Shown here: positions 1-13,213 of the stretch, in pieces
Layout: each line of letters starts with the position of its first letter
Position numbering within the stretch: position 1 is the stretch's first letter
DNA from: Branchiostoma floridae
Lineage: Eukaryota > Chordata > Leptocardii > Amphioxiformes > Branchiostomatidae
Direction: 5' to 3'
Assembly: GCF_000003815.2 (NCBI RefSeq)
Contig: NC_049987.1
Span: forward strand, 7,510,114 to 7,574,113
DNA length: 64,000 nt
The notes under the pieces: generated by a model
Databases searched by the model: none
What the model saw: only the letters and a program-made list of their open reading frames with translations
Told to the model about the DNA's origin: nothing
Position numbers and translations under genes: made by a program

Positions 1-2229
1 TTTTAAAACAACTGGAACAGACTTTTGTAACACAAGAAAGGAGCCAAATGTCGTTAAATGTCTCCCTTTCCTGGTCAAGGTAATCCAGCCTTAGCCCTAG
101 CAGGTTACTGTATAACCTGATTTACTTTTCAGGAAGGCAAGGCAATGTGGTCAACCGTTATCTTAAAACCTCCCTGTTTATTTCCTGTTACTTAAATCTG
201 ATAGATGAGGGGTTTTCTTTCTAGCTCAGCACAAACCTGACCTTGTAAGAACCGCATTTCCAACTTAGCCTTGGGCTTTCTGTAATAATTGACAGCGTGC
301 ACAAGTCTTTTCATATCATGCCTTTGACACAGAGCAAGAGAGAACAAAGGATGCCTTTTGCTGGCTGCTAAAACAAGTGGCACGTGTAAACATGGCAAAT
401 TGGAAAAAAGTGACTCCAGTTGTCAAATAAATCCATGATTGGAAAGACGCCAAGATTTTATCAGGTATAACTGGGAAAGCCCTTTTAAGGATACAAAGTA
501 CTTTCTGTTGAATACTAATGAACCTCCCATAAACCCTGGTGTTATTCAGGGAACATATATATACTGGCACACAGCAGCTAAAATCATTTGAAAGAGAAAG
601 TAAAAATAAGGCCTGGTTTAAAACTAAATTTCTTGCACTTTTCCATGAATTTTGAAAATACTTTAGGCAACAAAGTAGCTTCCTGCAACGTTGCACAATG
701 TAGCAAGTCCTGCTTCAACTGACCTGTTCCCAAAACAAGAATGGTTTGACTTGTATCCAAAATGGCAACTTGAACTAAGTTGAAGGGTGCAAACCCTGGA
801 AAAGACTTGCGTCAACATGGTGGTACTGTGGCCAAATTTGGGGCCTAGAACTGTTACACAATGAACATCGGTAATTATAAACCAACTGGCGGATACAGAA
901 GTATAACATTTTTACGTTTCCCTGTTGCAACAGATGCGAGACAAAGTATAGAGTAATGCTTTGAGAGTTGTTGGGATATGGCGGGTCACCTGTTTTGCAG
1001 GGTACCCAGGCTTCACCCTGTTTGCCCAAGCGACACACTACCTGCTGCACACACATCTGTGGGTAAGCCCTCAGTCAATACAGTTGGACAGAAAGGTAGA
1101 TGACCCTGACAGGGGATTTGTACATGGGGTGTTCCTTCTAAGAGAAGCTTCATGTCACCGTCAGTTTATCAAAATTGTTTGATCAACATGTTGCAATTGG
1201 GAACTGTCAATGTTTGGGCACTCGGTCAACTGACATTCAAAGGAAATTACGACACACAACTGAGTATGCAAAGGCTGCATGTTTTCAAGTTACATTGCAG
1301 ACTACACTATGAGCACCATTCCTGATCTTAATTAACAGCACTCTCACTCACAAATTAACAGAACTAAATCACATGTTTGTAAATCGAAATGTATAATATG
1401 TAAATTTACTGCTGAACGTCACATCTAATATCACAAGTCTTACTTCAAGTGTTTGCCATTTCATTCTTTGAAATTTCAATAAAAATTCCTCTGCAGTATG
1501 TTTTATCTTTTACTCTCAAAGCATTTCAAACAACAAAATTGGTTATCACACACTTACATAATAAGTCACTACATAAGCCATTTAGTGCATAGTCACAAGA
1601 AATGACAAAATCGGTCATTTCTTTTCCACGTATAATTATGACTTCTAGCGATTGAGCAGTCAACTACATAGCCTAGTTACCTGGCTTGGAAAGGTCTCCA
1701 AGTAACAACGATTGAGTCAACACTTAGTACTACTGGCACGTCATAAATATTTTTAACATAACAACCATCCTCATACTCATATAGACTGGTAAAACTATCC
1801 TGCGTATAACTAAAAGCAAACTTGTGTATAAAAGGCAAGCTTTCTTCCTCGGATCTGCAAATGTCTTCAGAAACGTCTTGGTTGGTGATGAGCCGTTTGA
1901 ACTCGCAGACTTCAGTCCTGACCCTGACACCATTGCACTATGCTGCTTTGGACATCTCAATGCACAGACAAGGCAGACAAATGCAATGGCTCAGGGGCAA
2001 AACCATCCACCACACACACACTCCTTGATACACTCCTGTGGTTCAATCTTGGGTCACTGCTGCAGCTCTACTAGCAACAAGGCCAAATCGTTGCTTAGCC
2101 TCCACTTGATCAAGTTATATACCGGCGATTCTTTTGTCACTGTGGGGGAAAGAAACGGTGTCCGTTTGTTCACTTTTGTTCCATGGGTAAAGCAGAGTGT
2201 CGTTATCAGCCGAAGAAAAGGGGCCTGAA
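1..2229. other. Left-edge region without a supported gene
   Basis: Apart from the dispersed repeat at 990-1290, no gene is supported. A plus-strand open stretch near 1824-2010 contains GDEPFELADFSPDPD followed by FGHL, faintly reminiscent of a GST-C/metaxin fold, but no usable splice donor follows it and overlapping frames are also open. Confidence 0.4.
990..1290 (+). repeat. Dispersed repeat, copy 1
   Basis: About 300 bases that match, in inverted orientation and at roughly 85% identity by eye, the sequence at 7424-7727. Shared stretches include the run through 'agaagcttcatgtcaccg'. No open frame runs through either copy, so it is a non-coding element of unknown class. Confidence 0.7.
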
Positions 2230-3520
2230 GTTGATCATAAGCTCAACTTATACACAGAGAAGCCGGGCTCGGGCGCGACCTCCGCCTCTGTTTATTTCTT
2301 TATTTGTCACGCCATTTGGGCGGGAAACGCACAAGATTCTGGGGCCCACGCTAAAGACGCGGGAAAACCGGGGGAATCTTTTGTTACAGCGGATCTATTT
2401 TGCTACAAATGTTGCCATCACTGGTAACGTTACGACCGGGTGGAGGCATAAAACGCGGTTTGGGGAATGTAAACAAAGGGAAATCGCGGGTTGTTGCTTC
2501 CGTTTTCTTGGAGAAAACGAGCGGGAATGAAGGCGTTGGCGTGGCGCGCCTGGTCCTCATTGGAAATTCGTTGTTTGGGAAAACAACACATCTCCGCGGC
2601 CGGATCGCGCGCCCGTCAAGGAGAAAAACGATCGAAAGCAGACCAAAATAACCTGGATAATAACAAAACACTGATAGCTAGCGTACGGTTGAGAGATGGT
2701 AGGAAAAATCAACAAAGCCTACGTAACCTGGGAGACCCCAAAACTATGCCATTGAGCGGGATCAGAGATTTGGGGAGCGGGTCTTGCCTGGGCGGGCTGA
2801 GAATGGACCGTTTTTGGCCAGGCTCTCTAGGGAGTAAAAAGGGCCCGCGCAGAAATCTGATAGGGCTCTACCGCGTCCCCCGTTATTCGGGTCTTTTGAA
2901 AGTGCTTCAGGTAGAACATGATTTGGAGTGCTATCGCGTGTCCCCTGACACAATACACATACTTGTAAGGTCTTGTAGATACACAATCTCGGTCAGCGAG
3001 TCGCTCAATGGGCGTTTTTTGGCGCGAGTGAGTAACATTTCTCGGGATTTGTCAGAGACAGTACCCACTTGGGCACGCTCTGCTGCTCCTCAATCGTCGA
3101 GGCCCGCGGGTTCGTCTGGTGTCAACAAAAACACCATGACAGTCACACATGCCCGACCACGGATGACTGAGCGAAACAATACACTCATTATGGCGAAAAA
3201 ATGTTACGCTATGAAGACGGGAAGTAGCGAAATACTACGTGAGTACTTACCGAATGACAACAAAAGATTTTGGGTTCACCTCGCCAGTCCGCCTTTTCGG
3301 GGGCCCACCGTGCGCGTGCGCACGACGGCCCTCAGGATACGTGGCGCGGAAATTCCTGCATTTCGATTGGCCAATATTGAATCAAAACCACCAATCAGTG
3401 TCCAGGAAGAAGATGCATTACTGCAAGAGTCACGTGGTGCAAAGAGTGCAGGGTTTGAAGGGCCAGGGAGGCAACACATGTTTGATTTGAAAACAATGCT
3501 TTGTTTTCACGGTATATAGA
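2230..3520. promoter_or_regulatory. CpG-rich block, possible promoter or CpG island
   Basis: This stretch is much richer in CpG than its surroundings (for example GCGCGCCCG and CCGCGGCCGG clusters near 2540-2610 and GTGCGCGTGCGCACG near 3310). A plus-strand frame stays open for 342 codons (2491-3519), but its composition is Arg/Ser-rich with no recognisable domain, and other frames are also open over much of it. A strong donor-like site (gtgagtac) lies at about 3240. It could be the first exon and promoter of a gene not otherwise visible. Confidence 0.3.
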
Positions 3521-5550
3521 TCCAGTGAATTATGCAAAGTGATACTTAAAGAACGCAAACAGTATCCAGAACGTGTCGGACACAAAAACAACCAGGGAAA
3601 GTTTAAACGAGCTGTGAGATTTGATGGGGAATTTTTACACACCCAGTAACACCCAAGATCAATATTTGAGCAATGTCACGGTTCTAAAAACGGTCAAGGT
3701 TGCACAGCTTCTGCTAAAGGAAGCGACCTTACATAGCCCCAATAACAGGTAATAAAGATGTGTGGCGTAGTGCGTACGCGTATGCTTCGGCATGACGACT
3801 CGGAGAAAGATTATCCGGTCAGAAAACTATTCAGCACTATCAACAATATCAATGTATTTTATCTAGAAGAGGTTTGGCTTCAGCTTCTTATAGACGCCTG
3901 TGTCGGGCTTTCTATTTCGTCAGGGTTCCCTTTTCTCTGCCCAGCAAACATAGCTCGACAACTTGAAACCAAAATAACCCAGCAGCGCAATCTCTGCTTG
4001 GAGAGTAGTTAATCAGGCGATGGGGGCAAACGTCACGTGGTCATATTTTCCGTAATCTTTTTGACTTCTCAACAAAGAAATCCGCCGTTTGATGCTTCAT
4101 GTTTGCGATATAGTCGGCGGTGCATCAAAGGCCAAGAAGCTAATTATTAGTTGATTATTTGTCCGCAATGCAAACTGGAGTTGCGATTTTAATCCGTTCA
4201 CTTTTAACATGACCGTCTGCATTCTATAGTATTGGGGTTTGGTTGACGCAAAGGCTTTCATTGCTATCTAGTCGTATGTCAACTTGTTTTAAGTGGGAAA
4301 CTATCATACTTTTATACATTGTGTTACGCACTATATATGCATATTATAAAATTTGATGTAACGTTACATTATATTAAAGTATTACCTGAAATCGAACTCA
4401 CGGACAATTCACCCAGTGTTTGCTACCTTGCCTCTGATGTTGACAAAATCAGACACATAGTGAAAATGACATGAAGCTTGCCGGGTATGGGATTTAAAGT
4501 CGATCAGTGGTATTTTACATTGAAACAGAAGACCTAGAAAAACAAACCAGCCAGAACTGCCCAAACTGTCACGCATCAACTCATGATGCAAGCGAATGAT
4601 TGATTGAGAACTTTGCCGGAGAGAAATGTAACGTTAGCACACTCTTCGGGTTACGTTTTAGGCCTGGGATTACATTTCAGCACCACGGATGGAGCCGCTA
4701 ACGAAACTATATCAAAAAGCAGTATAGTACATTACGCGCTGATTAGGTCCTGTCATTTACACGATGAGAAGTTAACTGGCCACTTAGAGGTAGATTGAAC
4801 AGTTCAGGCAGTAGTAGCAAGCAGTTTAGAGGGATAAGTCCAGATAAGTCTCCTTGGTTGTGAGCAGCATTTCAAGCCAAAGACAAGGATAGGGAAGGAA
4901 CTAGGTTCTATGTTTTCAATGCTATAAGTTTGACTCACTAAAGGCATTGATTATTGATTGATTTCATAATAACAGAATGACAAGGTTACACTTTTTGAGA
5001 AAGCCTACATGATTCAAAGGAACATGGCTGGAATATAGCACTCCACAAAGCTAAGGAGAGGCAGTGTCAACGGTAGCACCCCCCCCCCCCCCCCAAAGAC
5101 TGGGAGAAATAAGAAATGAGCTCATCTTTCTATTGACAAATATTTTATCATCTTATCATCTACCAATTCACTAGCAAACATCTGCATAAAAATAGATGGT
5201 GGCAAGAAGATAGAAAACTATATATTTAGAGAATAACATGCTTCTTTTAAAGTGCTAACTTAAAATTCAGTATTTTTTGCTATTGCCCACAATTGTATTC
5301 TATGTTTCATTTTATATTTATGCTAAAAAAGACTAAGAAAAACACAGTTTTCAGTTATCACACATATCTAATGTTCACGTGATAAAAGACCACTGAGGAC
5401 TGCTCTGAAAGCATATCAATAACATCTACCATCAAGACCAAACTCCTGTCATTCTTGAGCACACAGTAAGTGTGATGGTGTCTACAGGAGATATCAAACA
5501 GAATTTGGCACATAAAGAAATTACATCTTTGATACAAAGAGGCATTACAC
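3521..5550. other. Intergenic region
   Basis: AT-rich DNA with no supported gene. It contains a poly-C run at about 5079-5094. The right part leads into the SDR 3' UTR. Confidence 0.5.
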
Positions 5551-5551
5551 A

Positions 5552-5557
5552 TTTATT
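5552..5557 (-). terminator. Candidate poly(A) signal of the SDR gene
   Basis: AATAAA on the minus strand about 510 bases after the SDR stop codon, in AT-rich DNA. It would give a 3' UTR of about half a kilobase. No transcript evidence is available, so this is the most plausible signal rather than a proven one. Confidence 0.4.
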
Positions 5558-6064
5558 TTTATTATCATACATGTACACAATGTAATAGTAAATATTGGTA
5601 AGCTTCTTCTACTTGCACCAATGTTCTATCTTGTACTTCAAAGGCAGCAGAATGTTACAAATTACAAGCTCTTCTGATATTGTAACATGTATCCAAGAAG
5701 GTCTCTTTTGTAACCTTCTTGAGGTATCAAATGTAGTCCATAAAGGGGTATGGGAATAGATACAGTACATTTGGTAAATACAGCACATACATTAGGACTG
5801 TATCACTAAAATACAGATTAGGAGAAGAGTGAGGGATGGAAAAATATGTGATCCAACAGCGCAGTGGGGAGATGACACTACAAATGCTCTTTGTGCAGTT
5901 TTCTGCAGTTAACCAAAGAGCCAAACACTCTACAGGTAGCAGTCCCTGTTCCAATGCACCACTTGTGAGTGGTACTGCCTTCAAGTAGAGGTTATCCTCT
6001 CTTCTACCCTGGAAAGTTTCAAGTCTCTAACTCCTGTTGGCAAGAAGAAGTGCTCATAACAAGG

Positions 6065-9000
6065 CTAGCGTGGACACATGGCATGTCTGCCTCCGTCAAC
6101 AGGTAGTGTTGCCCCGGTGATGAACGATGCGCTCGGAGACGCTAGAAACGCGATTGTTCGTGCCACCTCCTCCGGTTGTCCGGGACGGCCAAGAGCATGT
6201 GTCATCTTCGTACGTTCAAGAAACTGTAGTAACAACAAAATGTCAAGATGTGAAGTGTTTTTACAAGAACTTATGTAATTCACTGGTAATTGGAAGATTG
6301 GACCTACACTTTTATTAATGATAGACCAAGAAGGATTATTGAGGTGTGTCTAAGTTATTACTCTAATATTCTGCCATTTGTGTGTCAATTCTCCTCAGCA
6401 AGATATCCTTTTCATGATTTCCCTGCACAAAAGGTGCTGTCTAATACACATGCAGAAATTACTTGTGTACACAATGTTGTTGACCATTATTGAATAATGA
6501 AGATATAATAAATTGCACACAAACCTTAGCATAGGCCTCTTCATCAAGACCAGCCCCTCTTTTCTGAAGTTCAGTTATAACTACCCCAGGGCTGCAAGAA
6601 AAAGAAGAAAAATGTAGCCGATAACATTTGTAGAGCTAGCAGAAATGATTTAGATGAACATTTTACAAGTATGATTGCAATACAAAAGTATAATTGCAAT
6701 TCAAAACTGTTGATAATTGTGTATATATGACATACATGTATTACTATTCTTCTATTCCAGGTTAAAGTTAATTTCAGGCTTTTTGGCAGATAATGTTGAA
6801 AATTGAAATAAATGTTTTGGCCTAAAAAGTGTCCTTCACTTTCCCCCAAAAACGTCCAGTTTGCCCCTGTAGCATGAAAGTTCATCTGAGTTGGTAAAAT
6901 ACATAGTAGAAATAAATAAAGAATCAAAACTAAACAAAATTGGACTGTACATGTATGAAACTTTTGGCTGAGTGATTTATTTAGAAATTCTGGTGAGTTC
7001 AATACTTCGTGTTGGAGAACATTTTGTTTCTTCACAATCCCCTGACCATTGTTTACAAAACAAGGCTTTGCTGGCAGGCATTGATTGCATTGTCTCAATT
7101 TGAGCAGCAAGCAAAACAGTAGTACTTACTTTACAGAATTGACTCTGACATTATCAGGAGCAAGTTCTGCAATGAGAAGAAGAAATATCAGACAAATCTG
7201 AAAATAAGACTTGCAGCAACAGCCGATTACCAAACAATCTGGAGAGAGATGTAAATGAATAAAGGGTTAATATGCCCCGGCCCGAGGTGTATATGGTGAG
7301 ATAATCCCTGGTCAGGTGCGATANNNNNNNNNNNNNNNNNNNNNNNNNNNNNNNNNNNNNNNNNNNNNNNNNNNNNNNNNNNNNNNNNNNNNNNNNNNNN
7401 NNNNNNNNNNNNNNNNNNNNNNNAACTTGAAAACATGCAGCCTATGCATATTCAGTTGTGTGTCATAATATCCTCTGAATGTCAGTAGACCGAGTGCACA
7501 AGCATGGACAGTTCCCAATTGCAACGTGTCGATCAGACAAGTTTGATAAACTGACGGTGACATGAAGCTTCTCTTAGAAGGAACACGCCATGTACAAATC
7601 TCCTTACAGGTACATCTACCTTTCTGTCCAACTGTACTGCCTGAGGACTTAGCCACAGATGTGTGTGCAGCAGCTAATGTGTCGCTAAGGCAAACAGGGT
7701 GAAGCCTGGGTAGCCTATAAAACAGATGACACGGCATATTTCAACACCTATCAAAGCCTGAGCCGGTGCCGATTCATTCTGACCAATCAGGGGAGCGATA
7801 CCCACCTGCCTGGCCTGAATCTACGTGTTACGGCGTCATAACCAACGTGGAACGTGGCCTTCTGATTGGTCCGCGGCGCCTGGCTATATGATAATAGATG
7901 ATAAAAGGGGAAAACTTCAGATAACTATACAGTCAAACCTATAGCGGGCACTCAAGGGACTGGAGAAATGTGGCCACTATAGAGAAAATGCTGATCAATT
8001 GACCACGAGCAATAAGATACACATGATTTCAGTACCCACTGATCGTTCTCACTATGTAACATTGTCTTGATCTCTAAAATTTCATCTCAAAATTCATCTG
8101 ACCCTGCCAAAGTCAAATCTACCGAAAATGATTGATATTGCCATGTGCAACGTTGGTAAATTTGCCAAAATGACCCTGTTGGGAACTATAAATCCTTGCA
8201 ACCTACAATTTCAAACTCGGTGCAGAGGGTGACATACGACCGCTGTATGGTCACAATAGGCAGTGTTTCTTGGTATGAACATTGCCCCTCATTTATGCCG
8301 GAAATATGCAATATGAAGGAAGTGTCTATACGTATAGGAAATACATGGGTAGGGTTTGCATGGGTTTAGCGAGTGTCATATTGTTGTACACACGTTGCCT
8401 ATTTCACCACAAGTGAAATTCTGCAAAAAGTCAGCTGGAAAATAACAGTCTCTTCTGGAGTTTAGGACTCCTTTCATCATGCTTAGATCAATGGGAAAAA
8501 TCCAAGTGACCATAATGGCCAGGTGGCCGCTATGCAAAGGTGGCCGCTAATACAGGTTTGACTGTACTTGGTAATAGATGAAACAAGAGGCTTAATTAAG
8601 TTAGTTACCCAAGGCAAGGCTCCTTGTGAACTGGTCCACCGCACTCTTGGTCATGTTGTAGGCAACTAGACCTGGAAACTACGCACAAGAAAAGGGACAG
8701 TTTAAACTGAGCAGATTACAGTTAAAGGCAATACTTGTTCACCTTTGTATTTGGGGTAATCTATATTCATTGATTTTTACGGATATTAAGTCTATGGTTT
8801 ACAAATACATGAACATGTGCTAGTACTCGCAAATCAGGTGTAAAAGAAATTCAAGTATGCCTCACAAATTTGACCAGGCATTTTTGACCAGGCAAATTTG
8901 ACTAGGCATTTTGCAAACACTCACTAACCCTGTCACACTGCAAAATTTGGTTTCCCTAATCATCTGCTTTTTTAGCCTTCCACTTACAAGAAGTGTTGAA

Positions 9001-11966
9001 TCATTCATGGCTTCAGAGCTCTTCACTGAATAGAAGTATCTGTCTGAAGGGCACTTTAGATATAGATTCATGCTTGAATACAGAGTCAAGTGGAACACTT
9101 ACAGCTCGTAGACCATTAACGCTGGAGACGTTCACGATGCAGCCTTGGCTCTTTACAATGTGAGGAACGGCGAGCTGTGTCAGAACGAACATAGACCTGC
9201 AAGTACAATCACATATGTAAGTAATGCCGATTCACCTTTATCCGCGGGGTAACCTATATCCATTGCTTTGATAAAAATATTCCCAATATTGCAATTATTT
9301 TCCAAAGATTGCACTTGATGTCCCTAAATACCGTTTTTCAAAACAATGGATTTAGGTCACCCTGCCAATAAAGATCAATACAGAAAGAATGCAACTTTGT
9401 TGCTGAGTGTATACATGTATTTCAAAAGGCATTACATTTGAAATATAAGATTGAACACAAAAGAGAAACTACATTTAATATTGTGGGGATGATATTGGTG
9501 ATCAAATACATGTAGCCTTTGGATATTTGACATTTTTTTGGAACAATCAGTAAAGTCTCACTTGCTTATGCCTCCATGTCTATCAGACATCTTCCTCAGA
9601 CCTTCTAACTGAAGAGCTACTTCATGTTGCTTAAGATCTGATAGGCATCAACACTTGAGCACTCAAGACTTTGCCAGTTGTGCAAAAGAAAACTCCATTA
9701 TCCTACATGTTCTACCAACCTGATGAAATTTTTTAGCATGCAGACTGTGCAGCAAAATACCCAGTAATCTCAAAGCCAAATGCTACCTGTAGTCTTCTTA
9801 GGGGAGGATTGGGACCAGTAGTACTAGTAGTCAAACATGTATGATGCCTCTCAACCAAGAAACAAATGATATGCTAGAAATCATCGAAGCCTACTTTTTT
9901 CCTGTATTTTTTCTAACCAATACTTCAATACAGCAAATTGTACTTTTCTGTTAACTTAAAAAGTTGGCATGATCCATCCTACCTGACATTGACTTTGAAA
10001 ATGTTATCAAATGCCTCCAGAGAAGTGTTGTGCATGGTTCCCATATTCAGGATTCCTGCATTGTTTACCTAAAAAAAACAAGAAATAGTTTAAATGAGTC
10101 ATTTCATGAATGATTATTTGGAAATAATGCAATAAAGACTAATACAAACAAATTGAAGGTTTTTCACAGTAGCATGCTAGAATGGGCAATGTTAGGCTTC
10201 AGAACATATAACATCATTTTGCAGCACCATGAATTTGGGATGACTACTGAGGCGAAAAAATAAAAAATGAAAACTGTGTCGAAGTGAATGATATGGGAAG
10301 GTAGATGGCTGTCAGCCCTGTGTGATCAAGGAGGTTAATATACATGTATAAGATCCTCCTTGGTGGGATACATTGTTCAATGTTTCCAGTCTTGGATCAC
10401 CATATGACAAGAGGCCAGTCTTTAATAGCCACACACTGCTAGCAAAGTCAGATGAATTCATTTGTCAGAATATCACAGCTAGTTTCTGACTCTGAGCAAT
10501 ATAGGCAATCACGTCGAGGGTACAGTACAGGGAAACACAACTGGAGCTAGACCTCACCAGGATATCCAGACGTCCGAACCGCTCCATGGTCTCAGCCACA
10601 AGGCGCTCGGCCACAGACTCATCACAGATGTCACCTGTCACCAGGTGAGGCTACAGGTGGGACAAACAATCATTCATTCACCTAGAGTCAGTTCATTCAC
10701 CTACTTCTATTACTGTCAGTCTATATACAGACTATGACTTTGACTGCACAAAGAACAACAACAGTTCTTTCACCTACACAAAGATATACCTGTCAGTATC
10801 AATTCCGAAGGGAGGTATAGATGTCCAAGTTTCCAGACCGAATAGCAGAGAAGCAACCGTATATAGTGTGTAATAAACGTTGGAGCAAACTACTATCTGG
10901 ATGGTACCCTGTCCCAGGCTAAGTCATCCCTGGATGTAAACAAAACAGCAATCACTTGATATCTACCTTCAATCAATGTGTCTTGTTTCATACGACACAA
11001 TTGAAAATGACAAATAAAACGAAGGTAAGTCTCTGATTTGATACCTTGCTCTCCGTCTCCTTTCCACAGTCCCCTGCCACTGTCTCCAGGTTCTGTGCAT
11101 TTCTCCCCGTCAGTGTGAGCTGGGCTCCAAGGTTGGCGAACAGACGGCTGGTGGCTGCTCCGATGCCAGAACTGGCTCCAGTGATGAGGGCCACCTTTCC
11201 GGCCAGGGACACCACCTAGCAGGTTGTAAAAACATTACAGGTGCATTAGAGGTTTTGATTGACCATACACTTACAAGTTGCCCCCCTCACATAAAAATAA
11301 CATCAGCACATACAATACAATAACATTAAAGTACAACAGCATACAAAATACAGACCATATATATAAGGAAGGCACAATTATTGACATGCAGTATTGTGGC
11401 ATTTGGTGGAATTATAAGAGTTGATGTTATTAACACACCAGAATATGTGTTAATTGCCTTGGCTTGAGTCCTTGACTGTATTTTACAATCTAAAAAATTT
11501 TACCACCAAGGCCAGAAGCATTGTGACAGTATCTAGTGAAGAAATAGACAACACATTCACAACAATGCATTAAAAAAAACCATGGCATATGATACCCTAC
11601 TAAAAATGATAATTTCCTCCTGAAAACAGCTAAACGTTATCTTATTAAATTCTGACTACATAAAGCAGGGAAGTTGTACAGCACACCTAGGGTCACCAAG
11701 TCAAGAGGTGTGCTGTCATGTCAGATCCATGAGAAGGGCTTAGGAGCACATAATTGCATAAAGATATTTGGTTTGCGACGGGGGGGGGGGCATTCTTGTT
11801 GGCCACATGCTTGGAACGCCCCTCACATACAATGTATTTTGTGTGCCCTCCGCGCCGGCCGTCGTTGTGTAAAAGTACAAGGCTTTATATCATTGATTCT
11901 ACTGCACAGTAAACAAGCAAGACATATCACGACAATGGTGTTGAAAGCTACCTGTTTGGACGCCAT
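6065..11966 (-). CDS. Short-chain dehydrogenase/reductase (classical SDR), 9 coding exons
   Basis: NAD(P)-dependent oxidoreductase of the classical SDR family, 263 aa, probably cytosolic; its substrate cannot be told. Coding exons in transcript order: 11952-11966, 11045-11215, 10558-10650, 9983-10068, 9103-9196, 8609-8678, 7130-7166, 6525-6591, 6065-6223. All junctions are GT-AG and join in phase. Visible motifs: cofactor motif TGASSGIG (residues 17-24), NNAG (95-98), catalytic Asn120, Ser147, Tyr160 and Lys164 (YNMTK), and the C-terminal GATLPVDGG typical of FabG-like enzymes. Length matches the family (about 250 aa). The start is the ATG of the 15-base first exon (MASKQ), which joins to [13 protein letters not shown]. 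Closest general match by motif is a 3-oxoacyl-ACP-reductase-like SDR. Introns hold several MITE fragments; the 100-N gap lies in intron 6, between exons 6 and 7. It is transcribed divergently from the ammonium transporter. Confidence 0.93.
7324..7423. other. Assembly gap (100 N)
   Basis: Exactly 100 N, the usual placeholder for a gap of unknown size. It lies in intron 6 of the SDR gene (between exons 6 and 7) and directly abuts one arm of a dispersed repeat (7424-7727), so the gap was probably caused by repeat collapse. Confidence 0.97.
7424..7727 (-). repeat. Dispersed repeat, copy 2 (inverted relative to copy 1)
   Basis: Reverse-complement copy of 990-1290. It begins directly at the N gap, so the full element may extend into the unsequenced part. 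It lies in an SDR intron. Confidence 0.7.
7928..8566. mobile_element. Terminal-inverted-repeat element (CAGTCAAACCT family)
   Basis: Bounded by 'tacagtcaaacct' on the left and 'aggtttgactgta' on the right. Both ends carry GTGGCCGCTAT-type subterminal motifs. About 640 bases, no coding capacity, inside an SDR intron. A second, truncated end of the same family lies near 50858-50890. Confidence 0.65.
9230..9376. mobile_element. MITE of the TTCACCTTTATCCG family
   Basis: The left end reads 'ttcacctttatccgcgggg'; the right end is its degraded complement near 9340-9376. It matches the full-length palindromic copy at 62449-62655. Further one-ended copies are at about 8739-8800, 20462-20535, 21090-21165 and 33468-33560. 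Confidence 0.6.
10815..10922. mobile_element. One end of the GGAGCAAACTACTATC element family
   Basis: Carries 'ggagcaaactactatct' and 'ggatggtacc', the same terminus as the 1.24-kb element at 51680-52922 in the TRPA gene. Only one end is present here, in SDR intron 2. Confidence 0.55.
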
Positions 11967-12002
11967 GTCGCCCTTCAAATGATTCCTGAGTGCACGAGCT
12001 CT

Positions 12003-12355
12003 GCTGAAAGCAGTCGAACCGCAGAGCTCTATGCGCATCCGTTCTGCGCAGCCTTCTCTACGACAGGTCATACGCCGGAACACCGTTTGTCCTGGCTTGA
12101 CCTCGCTGCATGGGTGTAAGCAAGTGCCCGTTGTGCAGCAAAAAGACCTCAGACCTACATAATGTTTTTCTTTTTTATATCTACAGGCTTTGCCCAGTAC
12201 AACCACGTAGATATTTCATGCATTGCAAAATGACAGCGAACACTGTAGCTTTCGAAACATTGGCAATTTTTGCCAGTTTATTTTTGGTTGTCTTTTTTGC
12301 AGTTCACCATGATCCCATTAGCTAACCCCACCACGTGATAGCCCAGTTCCTCACC
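12003..12355 (+). repeat. Left arm of large inverted repeat between SDR and AMT
   Basis: Pairs with 12876-13213. Shared anchors include 'gtcgaaccgcag' (12014), 'gctgcatgggtgt' (12105), 'gcaaaaagacctcag' (12138), 'tttgcccagtacaacca' (12188) and 'ttcctcacct' (12346). The identity is imperfect, with small indels. The outer edge of the arm lies about 40 bases from SDR coding exon 1, so the arm probably overlaps the SDR 5' UTR or promoter. Confidence 0.75.
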
Positions 12356-12875
12356 TGAATGGGTCCGACTGTCAGATGCAATATAATAAGTGACATGATG
12401 ATAGACAAGTACACATAGACACAGGGTATTAGTGCAAAGTCAGACTTTTAAAAAAAACATCAGATTTTGAGTCAATCTGTTTCGAACTTCTTGTCCGAAT
12501 CTGGGTTCGAACGATAGAATCCAGCCGGTACGTTCCATTTTCCGTGTCGTGGGGGTCAGGCGAGTTCAAGCCTAATGTTGCAGCGTTTGGAAAAGTTGAT
12601 AAAACTTACGGCTCAGGTCTTGCCGTTGCAAATAGACTTCTTAAAACCTACCGAAATGAAACTGACATTAACCAGAAGCCAGAATAAGTGGGATTCATGT
12701 GCAAGCATACTGATATCAATACATCATGTCTGAGACTTGTAAAGCATAGTGAAAGATCAGTGTGTGCGGTTTCACGTTCGAAAAAAGATGCCGGGAAAAT
12801 CGACATGTTGTCACATAATTTCGGGGCAAACCCGTTGCTCTTCAAATTTCCCCGGGAACTTAGGTATCAATGAAA

Positions 12876-13213
12876 AGGTGAGGAATTGGACTTTCGCGCT
12901 GTGGATTTATCTCATGGGATCAAGCTGAACTGTAAAAAAGACCGGCAAACATAAACTTACCAAAAATTGCTTATGTTTCAAAGCCAACAGCGTTCGCTGC
13001 CATTGGGTAATGCACGAAATATCTACATGGTTGTACTGGGCAAAACCTGTAGATATGAAAAGTATAAACATCATGTAGGTCTGAGGTCTTTTTGCTGTAC
13101 AACAGGCAGTTATAAACACCCATGCAGCGGGGTCAAATCGGGTCGCGACAAAAGCCGTATTTCAGAGAATAACGCGTTCTAGGGTGACCTGCGGTTCGAC
13201 TGTTCGACTGAAA
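12876..13213 (-). repeat. Right arm of large inverted repeat between SDR and AMT
   Basis: Inverted copy of 12003-12355, separated from it by a spacer of about 520 bases with no supported gene. This arm faces the AMT gene, whose ATG lies about 960 bases further on. Confidence 0.75.

Noticed and set aside
1824-2010. GST-C/metaxin-like exon
   Set aside because: Similarity is limited to a few residues, there is no donor after it, and two other frames are also open.
6571-7110. 179-codon minus-strand open frame
   Set aside because: It starts in an SDR intron and runs into exon 8 in another frame; the spliced SDR model explains the coding part.
12110-12325. Small membrane protein suggested by a hydrophobic open frame in the inverted-repeat arm
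   Set aside because: The mirrored arm encodes a different frame because of indels, so protein-level conservation is absent.
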